This document shows positions 1-7,269 of a DNA stretch of 64,000 bases, piece by piece. A program made the position numbers and the translations under genes. Numbering within the stretch: the first letter of the stretch is position 1; every line of letters begins with the position of its first letter. The stretch covers positions 1 to 64,000 of the forward strand of contig NZ_BILZ01000029.1 of NCBI RefSeq assembly GCF_004000825.1, in the 5' to 3' direction. Below the pieces are notes generated by a model that was not told the DNA's origin, did not search any database, and saw only the letters and a list, made by a program, of their open reading frames with translations. This DNA is from Paenibacillus kobensis NBRC 15729 (GTDB taxonomy: Bacteria > Bacillota > Bacilli > Paenibacillales > Paenibacillaceae).

Positions 1-498
1 GGCCGCCCGGCTATCGCACGGGCGGCCTGGTATTCGCCGCCGCAAGCGTACGGCGGCGGCGACGGCACAGCCGGCATCGAGCTTCGCGCGATGCCGGGGC
101 GGGAGCACGGGCAGTTCACGCAGTCTGCCCGTGACAGCTTTTATGGCGGCCGCTACCGCGTATTGGCCGCCTCGGACCGGATGGGCGTGCGGCTGGATGG
201 GCCGCCGCTGCAGCGTGACGCCCGGGACGAGCTGCTGTCGCACGGCATCGTCCCGGGCGTCGTCCAAGTACCGGCCAGCGGCCAACCGATCGTGCTCGGC
301 GCCGATTGCCAGACGACGGGCGGTTATCCGAAGATCGCGCATGTCGCCGCCGTGGATTTGCCGCTGCTCGCGCAAGCGAAGCCGGGCGACTATATTCAAT
401 TTCGGCCAATCGGTCTAGAAGAAGCGCAGCGTCTCGATTATGCGAGGGAGAAGTCGTTCCAAGTGCTAGCGGCCGCCATACGCTGCAAACTTCCATAA
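1..498 (+). CDS. pxpC: 5-oxoprolinase subunit C, C-terminal part (cut by window start)
   Basis: The frame is open from base 1 to a TAA at 496-498, so only the C-terminal ~165 residues of a ~330-residue protein are present. The segment with 'RAMPGREHGQF', then 'GIVPGVVQVPASGQPIVLGADCQTTGGYPKIA' type sequence and a 'LAQAKPGDYIQF' end is characteristic of the carboxyltransferase-like PxpC/KipA family. In characterised systems PxpC works with PxpA and PxpB to hydrolyse 5-oxoproline to glutamate with ATP. pxpA follows 46 bp downstream on the same strand, which supports the call. The subunit B gene, if present, must lie to the left of the window. Confidence 0.9.
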   Translation, partial: GRPAIARAAWYSPPQAYGGGDGTAGIELRAMPGREHGQFTQSARDSFYGGRYRVLAASDRMGVRLDGPPLQRDARDELLSHGIVPGVVQVPASGQPIVLGADCQTTGGYPKIAHVAAVDLPLLAQAKPGDYIQFRPIGLEEAQRLDYAREKSFQVLAAAIRCKLP

Positions 499-544
499 CG
501 ATCAGGCTAGCCGAATCACATATGTACATGGAGGTTCTTACTAT

Positions 545-1306
545 ATGAAGCTTCTTCAAGTTGACTTGAATGCCGATTTCGGTGAAGGCTATGGCGCCTA
601 TTCGTTCGGCCAGGACGATGCGCTGCTCCCATACGTAACGAGCGTCAACATTGCATGCGGATTCCATGCCGGTGATCCGCATACGATGAGGGAAGCGGTG
701 GAGAAAAGCATTGCGGCTGGCGTCGCGGTCGGCGCGCATCCCGGTTTGCCCGACCGGCTAGGATTCGGCCGCCGGGAGCTGGCGATTACGCCGCAGGAAG
801 CTTACGATTTCGTCTTGTATCAAGTCGGGGCGCTTCAAGCTTACGTAAAGGCTGCTGGCGGCAAGCTCGCGCATGTGAAGCCTCATGGCGCGCTGTATCA
901 TATGGCGGGCCGCAGCCGCGGGATTGCCGATGCTGTCGCTCTCGCCGTCTCTCATATCGATCCGGCATTGCTGCTCTTTGGCCAATCCGGCAGCGTGTTG
1001 TTGGATTCCGGTCGGTCGCACGGTTTAGAAACCGTATCTGAAGCATTCGCAGATCGTACCTACACGCCTGACGGAACGTTAACGCCGCGATCGGAGCGCA
1101 ATGCGTTGCTGACGAAGGAGCAAGACGCAATCGAACAAGCTCTTGGTTTGGTGCGGAGAGGCAAAGCGTTGACGTTTGACGGCGGAGAGGCTGATGTGCG
1201 CGCCGACACGCTATGTTTGCACGGCGATGGACCACATGCCGCAGAGTGGGCGAAAGCGATTCGAACGGCACTTGAACAGAATGGAATTCAAGTTCAAGCT
1301 CCTTAA
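545..1306 (+). CDS. pxpA: 5-oxoprolinase subunit A (LamB/YcsF family)
   Basis: A 253-residue protein of normal family length. It opens with the family signature DLNADFGEG, followed by NIACGFHAGDP near residue 40, GAHPGLPDRLGFGRR near residue 65 and HVKPHGALYH near residue 115; these conserved Asp, His and Arg residues line the YcsF-type barrel. PxpA is the cytoplasmic subunit that acts with PxpB and PxpC in ATP-dependent opening of 5-oxoproline (pyroglutamate) to glutamate. The ATG at 545 has a GGAGG about 10 bases upstream. It sits between pxpC and a gamma-glutamylcyclotransferase, the enzyme class that generates 5-oxoproline, so the three genes probably form one functional unit. Confidence 0.93.
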   Translation: MKLLQVDLNADFGEGYGAYSFGQDDALLPYVTSVNIACGFHAGDPHTMREAVEKSIAAGVAVGAHPGLPDRLGFGRRELAITPQEAYDFVLYQVGALQAYVKAAGGKLAHVKPHGALYHMAGRSRGIADAVALAVSHIDPALLLFGQSGSVLLDSGRSHGLETVSEAFADRTYTPDGTLTPRSERNALLTKEQDAIEQALGLVRRGKALTFDGGEADVRADTLCLHGDGPHAAEWAKAIRTALEQNGIQVQAP

Positions 1307-1324
1307 GAAAGGGCAGGGCTCTCG

Positions 1325-1732
1325 ATGAGACGGACTTTTCAAGTTTTTATTTACGGTTCGCTGCTGCCGGATCAACATAATCATCACGTCGTAGAACGTT
1401 TTGTCATTCGGTCCGAAAAAGGAAAGGTAGCTGGGCGGTTAGTGGATTATGGGCCGTATCCTGCGCTTATCCGCGACCTGAAGGCGAGCAATGAGAATAC
1501 CTTCGTCATCGGTCAATGGATTACGGTCGATGAAGCCGGGCTTGCGGCAATGGATGAGCTGGAACAATTTTATGGGTACGAGGAGAGCAATGATTACGAG
1601 CGGGTATGGGTGACCGACTTGGTGCACGATCATCTTGAAGGCTGGGTGTACATCTGGGATTCGGATCGCGGTTTTCCCGCGATCGGTCAGTCGTACTGGC
1701 CGGATTTTTATGCAGCCAAGACTACCCGCTAA
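1325..1732 (+). CDS. Gamma-glutamylcyclotransferase family protein
   Basis: A 135-residue protein beginning with a beta strand that ends in the family motif YGSLL (residues 10-14), followed by a compact GGCT/AIG2-like fold. The acidic residues around 'DELEQFYGYEE' (about 78-88) contain the likely catalytic Glu. Members of this superfamily release 5-oxoproline from gamma-glutamyl compounds, although AIG2-like members vary in substrate. The gene lies 18 bp after pxpA, has a weak upstream purine tract, and ends at a strong terminator. The context suggests that it feeds 5-oxoproline to the PxpABC enzyme; this link is inference. Confidence 0.8.
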   Translation: MRRTFQVFIYGSLLPDQHNHHVVERFVIRSEKGKVAGRLVDYGPYPALIRDLKASNENTFVIGQWITVDEAGLAAMDELEQFYGYEESNDYERVWVTDLVHDHLEGWVYIWDSDRGFPAIGQSYWPDFYAAKTTR

Positions 1733-1785
1733 TCGTTCTCCTAGTTTCTAAATTCATTCTTTTTCAATTAGCCTCCTTTCAGCGA

Positions 1786-1817
1786 AAGGCCGCCAGCGAT
1801 GAAGCCGGCGGCCTTTT
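1786..1817 (+). terminator. Rho-independent terminator of the 5-oxoproline operon
   Basis: Perfect 9-bp stem (AAGGCCGCC 1786-1794 with GGCGGCCTT 1807-1815) followed by a short T-run. The minus strand also reads as a stem plus T-run, so it may serve the convergent small ORF as well. Confidence 0.85.
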
Positions 1818-1822
1818 GTCGT

Positions 1823-1987
1823 TCATGCGTTAGCAGCAGTATTGTTCTCGGAGGTGAACGCAATCAATGTAACCGGCGTGCCGTATGCTTCCGAAAGCTT
1901 CTTCTCTAATGCCTGAATGTCCTCGACCGCTCCGTCGACGGAATCCAAATGCGCGAAACTATAGGCACTGTCAAAATATTCATCCAT
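1823..1987 (-). CDS. Small hypothetical protein (54 residues)
   Basis: Short ORF on the minus strand with a textbook ribosome-binding site: GGGAGG at 2000-1995, seven bases before the ATG at 1987-1985. The product begins MDEYFDSAYSFAHLDS, is acidic, has one short helical stretch (DIQALEKKLSEAYGTP) and a hydrophobic segment 'VTLIAF', and ends at TGA 1825-1823, just before the convergent terminator. It has no signal peptide or cysteine. I do not recognise the family. The start context and neatly placed terminator argue for a real gene. Confidence 0.6.
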   Translation of the reverse strand: MDEYFDSAYSFAHLDSVDGAVEDIQALEKKLSEAYGTPVTLIAFTSENNTAANA

Positions 1988-2164
1988 ATGGTATCCTCCC
2001 ATCAGCAGTATACGGCTCTAGCTTCGGTTTTATCGGCTTGACCTATTCGAGAACGTTTTGATAATGTTCAAATTAACACCGAGTAGATGGGGCAATTCAT
2101 ATGTAAGCTTATCTTTAACGTCTATAATATATTTCCATCGTTAACTAAGAAGGGATGAGCGGAA

Positions 2165-3826
2165 TTGTCGATCGGAGCGAACAAAGGTACCGTAAGACGA
2201 AATATATTTCATTTAAGAGTCATCTTCAGTTTGCTGCTTATTGCGGTTTGGCTCGTAAGTTATTCTCCCCGGGCCGATGCGCATGCCCAATTGCTTGAGA
2301 CCGTTCCGGATGCGGGTGCCCGGCTGACGCACAGTCCGGAAGAAATTAAGCTGGTTTTCAATGAAGCGGTCGAAACCGGGGTCGGTGCGATCGATATATT
2401 GGACTCGCTGTCGAGGAAGGTAAACGTTCAATCGGTGAAGACGAGCGGCGACCGAACGGTCGTAACGATAGATCCGCCGGCTTTGGATGACGGGATATAT
2501 ACCGTCTCTTATCGGATCGTTTCCGAGGACGGACACCCGATTAGCGGCTCCTATGTATTTGTTGTCGGCAATCCGCCTGCAGCCAAAGATGCGTCGACTT
2601 TCGATCTGCAGAGCCATCTCGGCCACACTGGGCACGGTGCGGCATCAACCCAGTTAACATCTGCAGAGTTTGTCCTGTATGCTATCCGTGTTCTTTATTA
2701 TGGAGGGCTGCTCTTGGCAACGGGGATCATGCTATGGACCGGACTTGCTAATTTCAACAGGGCGGAAACGTCGCCGATCGTTCGCAGTTGGTCGCTTGTT
2801 GCCGTGCGTACGTTTTTGTTCGGCTCGATTCTGTATGTATTCTTCCATGCGCGTGAAGTGATGGAGGGCCAGCCTTTGTCGGAATGGGGGCGGCTGCTGA
2901 CGCGTACGGCTGTCGGAAGCACATGGCTCGCTATCGTCGTATTATCGCTGCTCGGCTTTGCTGCCCTTCGCGGAGGCAGAGTAGTCCGTATCGTCTGGGC
3001 GGTGCTTCTGCTGGCGGCAGAAAGCTGGAGCGGGCATGCAAGCGCGAACCACCCGAAGGCGTTGACCGTTGCGCTCGACGCCGTCCATTTGCTGGCTGCT
3101 TCGATATGGGCGGGCGGACTTGCCCTGCTGCTTGTGTTCTGGTTTAAGGACCGGAAGGAAGCTGGACGGTTTGCCGCTCAATTCAGCGCAGGCGCGGTTG
3201 CGTCGCTAGCTGTGCTTGTTCTGTCCGGCATCGGGATGACGATGCTCTTTATCCCGCGTCTGTCGTATCTTTGGCTTACTTCGTGGGGCGTCATGCTGAC
3301 GATCAAGGCGGGATTGGCGCTGCTGGTCATAACGGCAGGAGCATTTCTTAGAATCCGGGTGCGACGGGGAGAGTTGCCAGGGGCTGCATTATTAAAAACA
3401 GACGGAGTACTGATGGCAGCTCTGATCGTGGTCACCGCATTGTTTACGTACATTAGTCCTTTGCCGGCCAATGAGCCCGTCTCCTATCATCAGATGGGAG
3501 CGGCGATGCACGTTTCGCTGCGCGTTACGCCGAATGTGCCTGGAGACAATAAGGTTACACTCAAAATATGGCTGCCTGAGCAAACAGGCGATCCTAAGTC
3601 GGTCGTGCTTCGGTTCCGCTCGGAGCTGCATCCGGATGCGCCGATCAATATTCCGCTCGAGCTCTATACCGATGACGAGATCGATGCTTTCGAAGGCTAC
3701 GGCAAATTCACTTATCGTGCGACCGGGCCGTATATTCCGCATCCGGGCAAATGGACGGCGGAGATTCGCGTCTTGGATAAGAACGATAATGAACTGGTCG
3801 AAACTACCGAGTTCCGGAACTATTAA
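2165..3826 (+). CDS. CopC-CopD fusion, copper uptake/resistance membrane protein (YcnJ-like)
   Basis: A 553-residue protein starting at TTG (AAGAAGGG lies about 10 bases upstream). A signal peptide ends at ADA-HAQ, leaving the N-terminal His typical of CopC copper sites. Residues ~40-135 are the CopC beta domain (LVFNEAVE, YRIVSEDGHPISGSYVFVV). Residues ~165-440 hold about eight membrane helices of the CopD type, including SGHASANHP and AVHLLAASIWAGGL with histidines for metal. The final ~110 residues form an outside beta domain resembling YtkA/FixH-like modules. In B. subtilis YcnJ imports copper. The downstream two-component pair and YcnI-like gene strengthen a copper role. Uptake versus export cannot be decided from sequence. 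Confidence 0.88.
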   Translation: MSIGANKGTVRRNIFHLRVIFSLLLIAVWLVSYSPRADAHAQLLETVPDAGARLTHSPEEIKLVFNEAVETGVGAIDILDSLSRKVNVQSVKTSGDRTVVTIDPPALDDGIYTVSYRIVSEDGHPISGSYVFVVGNPPAAKDASTFDLQSHLGHTGHGAASTQLTSAEFVLYAIRVLYYGGLLLATGIMLWTGLANFNRAETSPIVRSWSLVAVRTFLFGSILYVFFHAREVMEGQPLSEWGRLLTRTAVGSTWLAIVVLSLLGFAALRGGRVVRIVWAVLLLAAESWSGHASANHPKALTVALDAVHLLAASIWAGGLALLLVFWFKDRKEAGRFAAQFSAGAVASLAVLVLSGIGMTMLFIPRLSYLWLTSWGVMLTIKAGLALLVITAGAFLRIRVRRGELPGAALLKTDGVLMAALIVVTALFTYISPLPANEPVSYHQMGAAMHVSLRVTPNVPGDNKVTLKIWLPEQTGDPKSVVLRFRSELHPDAPINIPLELYTDDEIDAFEGYGKFTYRATGPYIPHPGKWTAEIRVLDKNDNELVETTEFRNY

Positions 3827-3841
3827 CGAGAGGCGCGCCCT

Positions 3842-4705
3842 ATGTCCTATAACAAAATAAAATGGTCTATCCTGCTCATCCCGACCGTTACGCTCGGCGT
3901 ATGGGAATATGCGCGTCATCAGTTTCTGCTTCCTTATGTATCCATGGAACTGGGGAATATTTTGACGCCAGTCCTTGTCCTTCTGGTTACGCTAACGGTA
4001 CTTACGAAGCTGTTTGGGAAGCTTGAGGATACGCTGAATCAGCTTCAAAGGGAGAAAGCGATGAAAGCTGCATTCGAGGAAAGAGAGCAGCTTGCCCGCG
4101 AACTGCACGACGGTATTTCGCAGTCGTTATTTCTGTTGTCTGTTAAGTTGGATAAGCTGGAGCAGACGGAAGAAAGCAGCGACCGGGCTGTCGTTGCGCA
4201 GCAGATTCGTGGAACCGTTCGCCACGTATATGAGGATGTACGGCAATCGATCGCTAATCTGCGCCACGCTCCCGTAACGACGGATGTGCCTTGGATGAAT
4301 GCGATTCGGGAGCTAGCCGAGGAGGCAGGCGCGGGCGGAGCGCTCCAGGTACAGCTTGATTGGCGGTTGTCCGACGGTCTATTGACCGGCAAGGAACAAG
4401 TAGAACTGCTAGCCATATTGCGCGAGTCGGTTATGAATGTACGCAAGCATGCGCATGCTTCGGAACTGACAGTGACGGGCGAGCCGCTTCCAGGCGGATT
4501 TCGCGCGCTGATCCAGGATAATGGAACCGGCGCATCGCCGGACCAACTATGGAAGAAAGGGAAGTTCGGCATCCGTATGATGCGCGACCGTGCGGAAGCA
4601 ATGGGATGGACCTTTTCGGTGAATGGTGAGGCGGGCGCTACAGATCGGAACGGCGGAACGACTGTGAAAATAGTGAAGAATCAAGGAGGCAACAATGGAC
4701 GTTAG
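3842..4705 (+). CDS. Sensor histidine kinase, NarL-partner type
   Basis: A 287-residue kinase with two N-terminal membrane helices (about residues 9-28 and 38-57), a short coiled linker, and a HisKA_3 dimerisation helix with the phospho-acceptor His at about residue 89 in 'ARELHDGISQSLF'. The ATPase region shows an N-box-like 'ILRESVMNVRKHAHASE', 'IQDNGTGA' and 'GKFGIRMMRDRAEAMGW'. The extracellular loop is only about ten residues, so it may sense through the membrane or through a partner such as the preceding CopCD. It starts 15 bp after copCD and overlaps the regulator gene by 11 bp, indicating translational coupling. Confidence 0.9.
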   Translation: MSYNKIKWSILLIPTVTLGVWEYARHQFLLPYVSMELGNILTPVLVLLVTLTVLTKLFGKLEDTLNQLQREKAMKAAFEEREQLARELHDGISQSLFLLSVKLDKLEQTEESSDRAVVAQQIRGTVRHVYEDVRQSIANLRHAPVTTDVPWMNAIRELAEEAGAGGALQVQLDWRLSDGLLTGKEQVELLAILRESVMNVRKHAHASELTVTGEPLPGGFRALIQDNGTGASPDQLWKKGKFGIRMMRDRAEAMGWTFSVNGEAGATDRNGGTTVKIVKNQGGNNGR

Positions 4706-5426
4706 CCAGACTGCCATCCGTGTGATGCTTGTAGATGACCATCCTCATGGAAGAGAGGGGATGCGTGATATTATTAGCGCGGACCCTTCTTTTACGATTG
4801 TGGCTGAAGCTATGAGCGGGGAAGAAGCCATTGAGCGTATCGAGCAACAGCAGCCGAATCTTGTGCTTATGGATATCCGTATGCCTGGGATGGGGGGGCT
4901 GGAAGCGACGCACCAGATCAAGAGCCGTTGGCCTGCTGTCAAAATCGTAATGGTTACCGTATCGGACGAGATTACGGATTTGTTCGAAGCGATCAAAAGA
5001 GGGGCGCAAGGCTATTTGCTCAAAAATTTAACGCCGTCCGCATGGCTGGAGTATTTGCATGCCGTCGCGCATGATGAGGCTCCGATGTCCAAAGAGCTGG
5101 CAGCAAGGATGCTTCAGGAGTTTACCGGATCGGCAGGTTCTTCGCGGCCAGCATCATCGACAGCGGTATCGTCGACGGCTTCAACAAGGTTTGGCCGTTC
5201 GGAAGGATCGAAGTCGCAATCCTCTACCCCTCTGACGGATCGCGAGAAAGATATTTTAGAACACGTCGCTTACGGCGATTCGAATAAAGAGATTGCACTG
5301 AAGCTCGGAATTTCGGAGCATACAGTGAAGAACCATCTCAAGAATATCCTTCAGAAGCTGCATCTTGACAATCGCGTACAGCTTGCCAGATATGCGCTGG
5401 AGCAAGGGCTCCACGAACGATCATAA
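4695..5426 (+). CDS. NarL/FixJ-family response regulator
   Basis: A 243-residue regulator. The receiver domain (residues 8-125) has the acidic pair at DD14-15, the phospho-acceptor Asp at about 60 in 'VLMDIRMPGMGG', and the conserved Lys in 'GYLLKN'. A Ser/Ala-rich linker (about 140-175) precedes a LuxR-type HTH ('PLTDREKDILEHVAYGDSNKEIALKLGISEHTVKNHLKNILQKL'). The ATG lies inside the end of the kinase gene with AGGAGG about seven bases upstream. Its place between copCD and the ycnI-like gene makes those two genes its likely targets; this is inferred from position only. Confidence 0.92.
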   Translation: MDVSQTAIRVMLVDDHPHGREGMRDIISADPSFTIVAEAMSGEEAIERIEQQQPNLVLMDIRMPGMGGLEATHQIKSRWPAVKIVMVTVSDEITDLFEAIKRGAQGYLLKNLTPSAWLEYLHAVAHDEAPMSKELAARMLQEFTGSAGSSRPASSTAVSSTASTRFGRSEGSKSQSSTPLTDREKDILEHVAYGDSNKEIALKLGISEHTVKNHLKNILQKLHLDNRVQLARYALEQGLHERS

Positions 5427-5568
5427 CGGTTGTTCATCAAACTGCCTTTAACTATGCAACAATTTGTCACATTCGATAGCTCTTTCGAGTCATGCGGTAA
5501 GCATGGAAGGAGCGCTATACTGATCCATGTGAAGAATTGGATAAGGTATAGAGAGGCGGAACATCCCT

Positions 5569-6219
5569 ATGATTCAAATGACGAAGAAACGTACATTTAA
5601 GAATGCTGCTGCACTCCTGTCGGTAGCGCTATGTGTCCTCATGTTCGCAGGAATGGCTAGTGCTCACGTAACGGTACAGCCCCCGCAAGTTGCAGCAGGC
5701 ACTTATCAAGTAATGGCTGTAAGGGTTCCAAGCGAAGAAAAAGGCGTTAATACGGTTAAAGTTCAAGTGAAAGTTCCGGCTGAGATTAACGTAAGCCGTG
5801 TCGAGCCCAAGGAAGGCTGGAAATACGAGCTCGAGAAAGATGCCGACAGCAAAATCACTTCCATCACGTGGTCTTCAGAAGTCGGACTGAGCGAAACGGA
5901 ATTTACGGAATTCCGCGTAAGCGGCAAAGTCGCGGACGACGCGAAGCAGCTTCAATGGAAGGCTTACCAAACTTACAGCGACGGAACGCTTGTAGAATGG
6001 GTAGGCGGAGAAGGCGCCGACAAACCGGCTTCTGTAACGACAGTGACTCCTGCTCCTGCAGAAGGTGCTGCCGACAGTCACGGTCAAGGTGCAGCTGCAT
6101 CCAATGATGCTAACGATAACGATGAATCGGACAACAATCTTCCGCTTATCTTGTCCATCGTCGCCGTCGCTCTTGGCGCCTTGTCTTTGATCGTATCGCT
6201 CGCTCGCAAGAAACGATAA
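5569..6219 (+). CDS. YcnI-like copper-binding protein (DUF1775), membrane anchored
   Basis: A 216-residue protein with a signal peptide ending ASA-HVTVQPPQ, so His would be the first mature residue, as in YcnI where this His helps bind Cu(II). Residues ~33-150 form the DUF1775 beta domain with the conserved 'VPSEEKG...VKVQVKVPAEI' and 'WSSEVG' segments. An acidic low-complexity linker (about 160-187) leads to a C-terminal membrane helix and an RKKR stop-transfer end, giving an extracellular domain tethered to the membrane. It lies 142 bp after the response regulator and ends at a very strong terminator, so it may be transcribed with, or from a separate promoter within, the copper cluster. Confidence 0.88.
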   Translation: MIQMTKKRTFKNAAALLSVALCVLMFAGMASAHVTVQPPQVAAGTYQVMAVRVPSEEKGVNTVKVQVKVPAEINVSRVEPKEGWKYELEKDADSKITSITWSSEVGLSETEFTEFRVSGKVADDAKQLQWKAYQTYSDGTLVEWVGGEGADKPASVTTVTPAPAEGAADSHGQGAAASNDANDNDESDNNLPLILSIVAVALGALSLIVSLARKKR

Positions 6220-6236
6220 GATTGGATCAATTAAAT

Positions 6237-6294
6237 AAGACCGCAGACAGCGGATGATCGTGTTAAGAAGATCAGCCGCTGTCTGCGGTCTTTA
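6237..6294 (+). terminator. Terminator after the copper cluster
   Basis: A 17-bp inverted repeat (6237-6253 with 6277-6293) followed by TTTATAATT. It is one of the longest perfect stems in the window. Confidence 0.9.
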
Positions 6295-6479
6295 TAATTA
6301 ATGTTTAAAGATAATTGAGCGCCTCGGTTGCGATGAGCTGTCCACTTTGCAAGGATGTCCAACGACGTCCGGCAGCTAATGCCAACATTTTATTGCCACG
6401 CTGACTCGAAACTGCCGCCCGCCCTCGTATCAAGTACTCAACTCGATAGCTGTTCCACTAGAATTATATTTACTCGAAT

Positions 6480-7101
6480 AAACATCCTGGTTGAGCCTGA
6501 TGCCTATATCGGCAACCAAGCGCCATGTGTATAGTCATCTGATTAAGCCGCAACTAAGCATACTCGAATCAATATTCCAACTGAGCCAGATGCCTATACT
6601 GATAGCCGAACTACCATATGATGCAGGCATCTTGACTCGGCCCACAATTAATCGTACTCGAAACAGCACTCCAACTGAGCCAGATGCCTATACCATTAGC
6701 CGAGTGGCCATATGATACAGTCATCTTGATTGGGGCTGCAATTAAGTGTACTCGAAACAACACCCCAGCTGAGTCAAATACCTATATCGATAGCCGAGCG
6801 CGCTTGTGTATTAGGCGTCTTGATTATGTCGCAACTTAGCACACTCCAATCAACACCCCGCCGAGGCAGTAGCCACTACCAGAAGCAGAGCGCCGCATAT
6901 GATTAGGCATTTTAACTCAACTGCAACTAAGCACATTCCAATTAACAACCTTGCTGAGCCAGATGCCTATATCGGCAGCCGAGCGCCCATATGATTCAGG
7001 AATCTTGATTCGCCCGCAACGCCAGCAACTAAGCACACTCCAATCAACAAGCCAGCTGAGCCAGATGCCTATACGACGACCGTCATACGCTATAGGCATC
7101 T
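6480..7101. repeat. Degenerate ~93-bp tandem repeat array, seven copies, non-coding
   Basis: The core GAGCCAGATGCCTATA or a variant recurs at 6493, 6583, 6677, 6771, 6863, 6956 and 7058, spacings of 90, 94, 94, 92, 93 and 102 bp. Each unit also carries CCGAGCG(CC)CATATGAT-like and GCAACTAAGCACACTC-like blocks. No long open frame or protein-like codon use crosses it. The last unit is followed by a reversed copy of its own core (TATAGGCATCT, 7091-7101), forming an 11-bp inverted repeat with 7063-7073. From 6295 to about 6480 I see no gene and only weak resemblance to the unit. Function unknown. Confidence 0.8.
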
Positions 7102-7202
7102 ATCTCAAGTTTTTGGAGAGATAGGTCGTATGAATGGTCTGGATGTACCGTTATAAAATCCTTTTTTTTATATATTTTCATCTATATTTTAACAATTAAC
7201 CA

Positions 7203-7231
7203 TTTACACAAGAACATATGTTCGTTATAAT
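7203..7231 (+). promoter_or_regulatory. SigA-type promoter with LexA/DinR (SOS) box in the spacer
   Basis: TTTACA (7203-7208) and TATAAT (7226-7231) are separated by exactly 17 bp. Within the spacer lies GAACATATGTTC (7212-7223), a perfect palindrome that fits the Gram-positive LexA consensus CGAAC-RNRY-GTTYG apart from the first flanking base. Binding there would block RNA polymerase directly. The transcript would start about 35 bases before the gene beginning at 7270. Confidence 0.85.
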
Positions 7232-7269
7232 TGGCTTATAAGAAACTAAAATAGAGGCGGGTGGAATGG

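Noticed and set aside
2155-2165. ATG at 2155 as start of the CopCD gene
   Set aside because: It is in another frame; TTG 2165 gives the signal peptide in frame.
6480-7101. CRISPR array
   Set aside because: Units are ~93 bp and degenerate throughout, without short identical repeats, unique spacers or cas genes.
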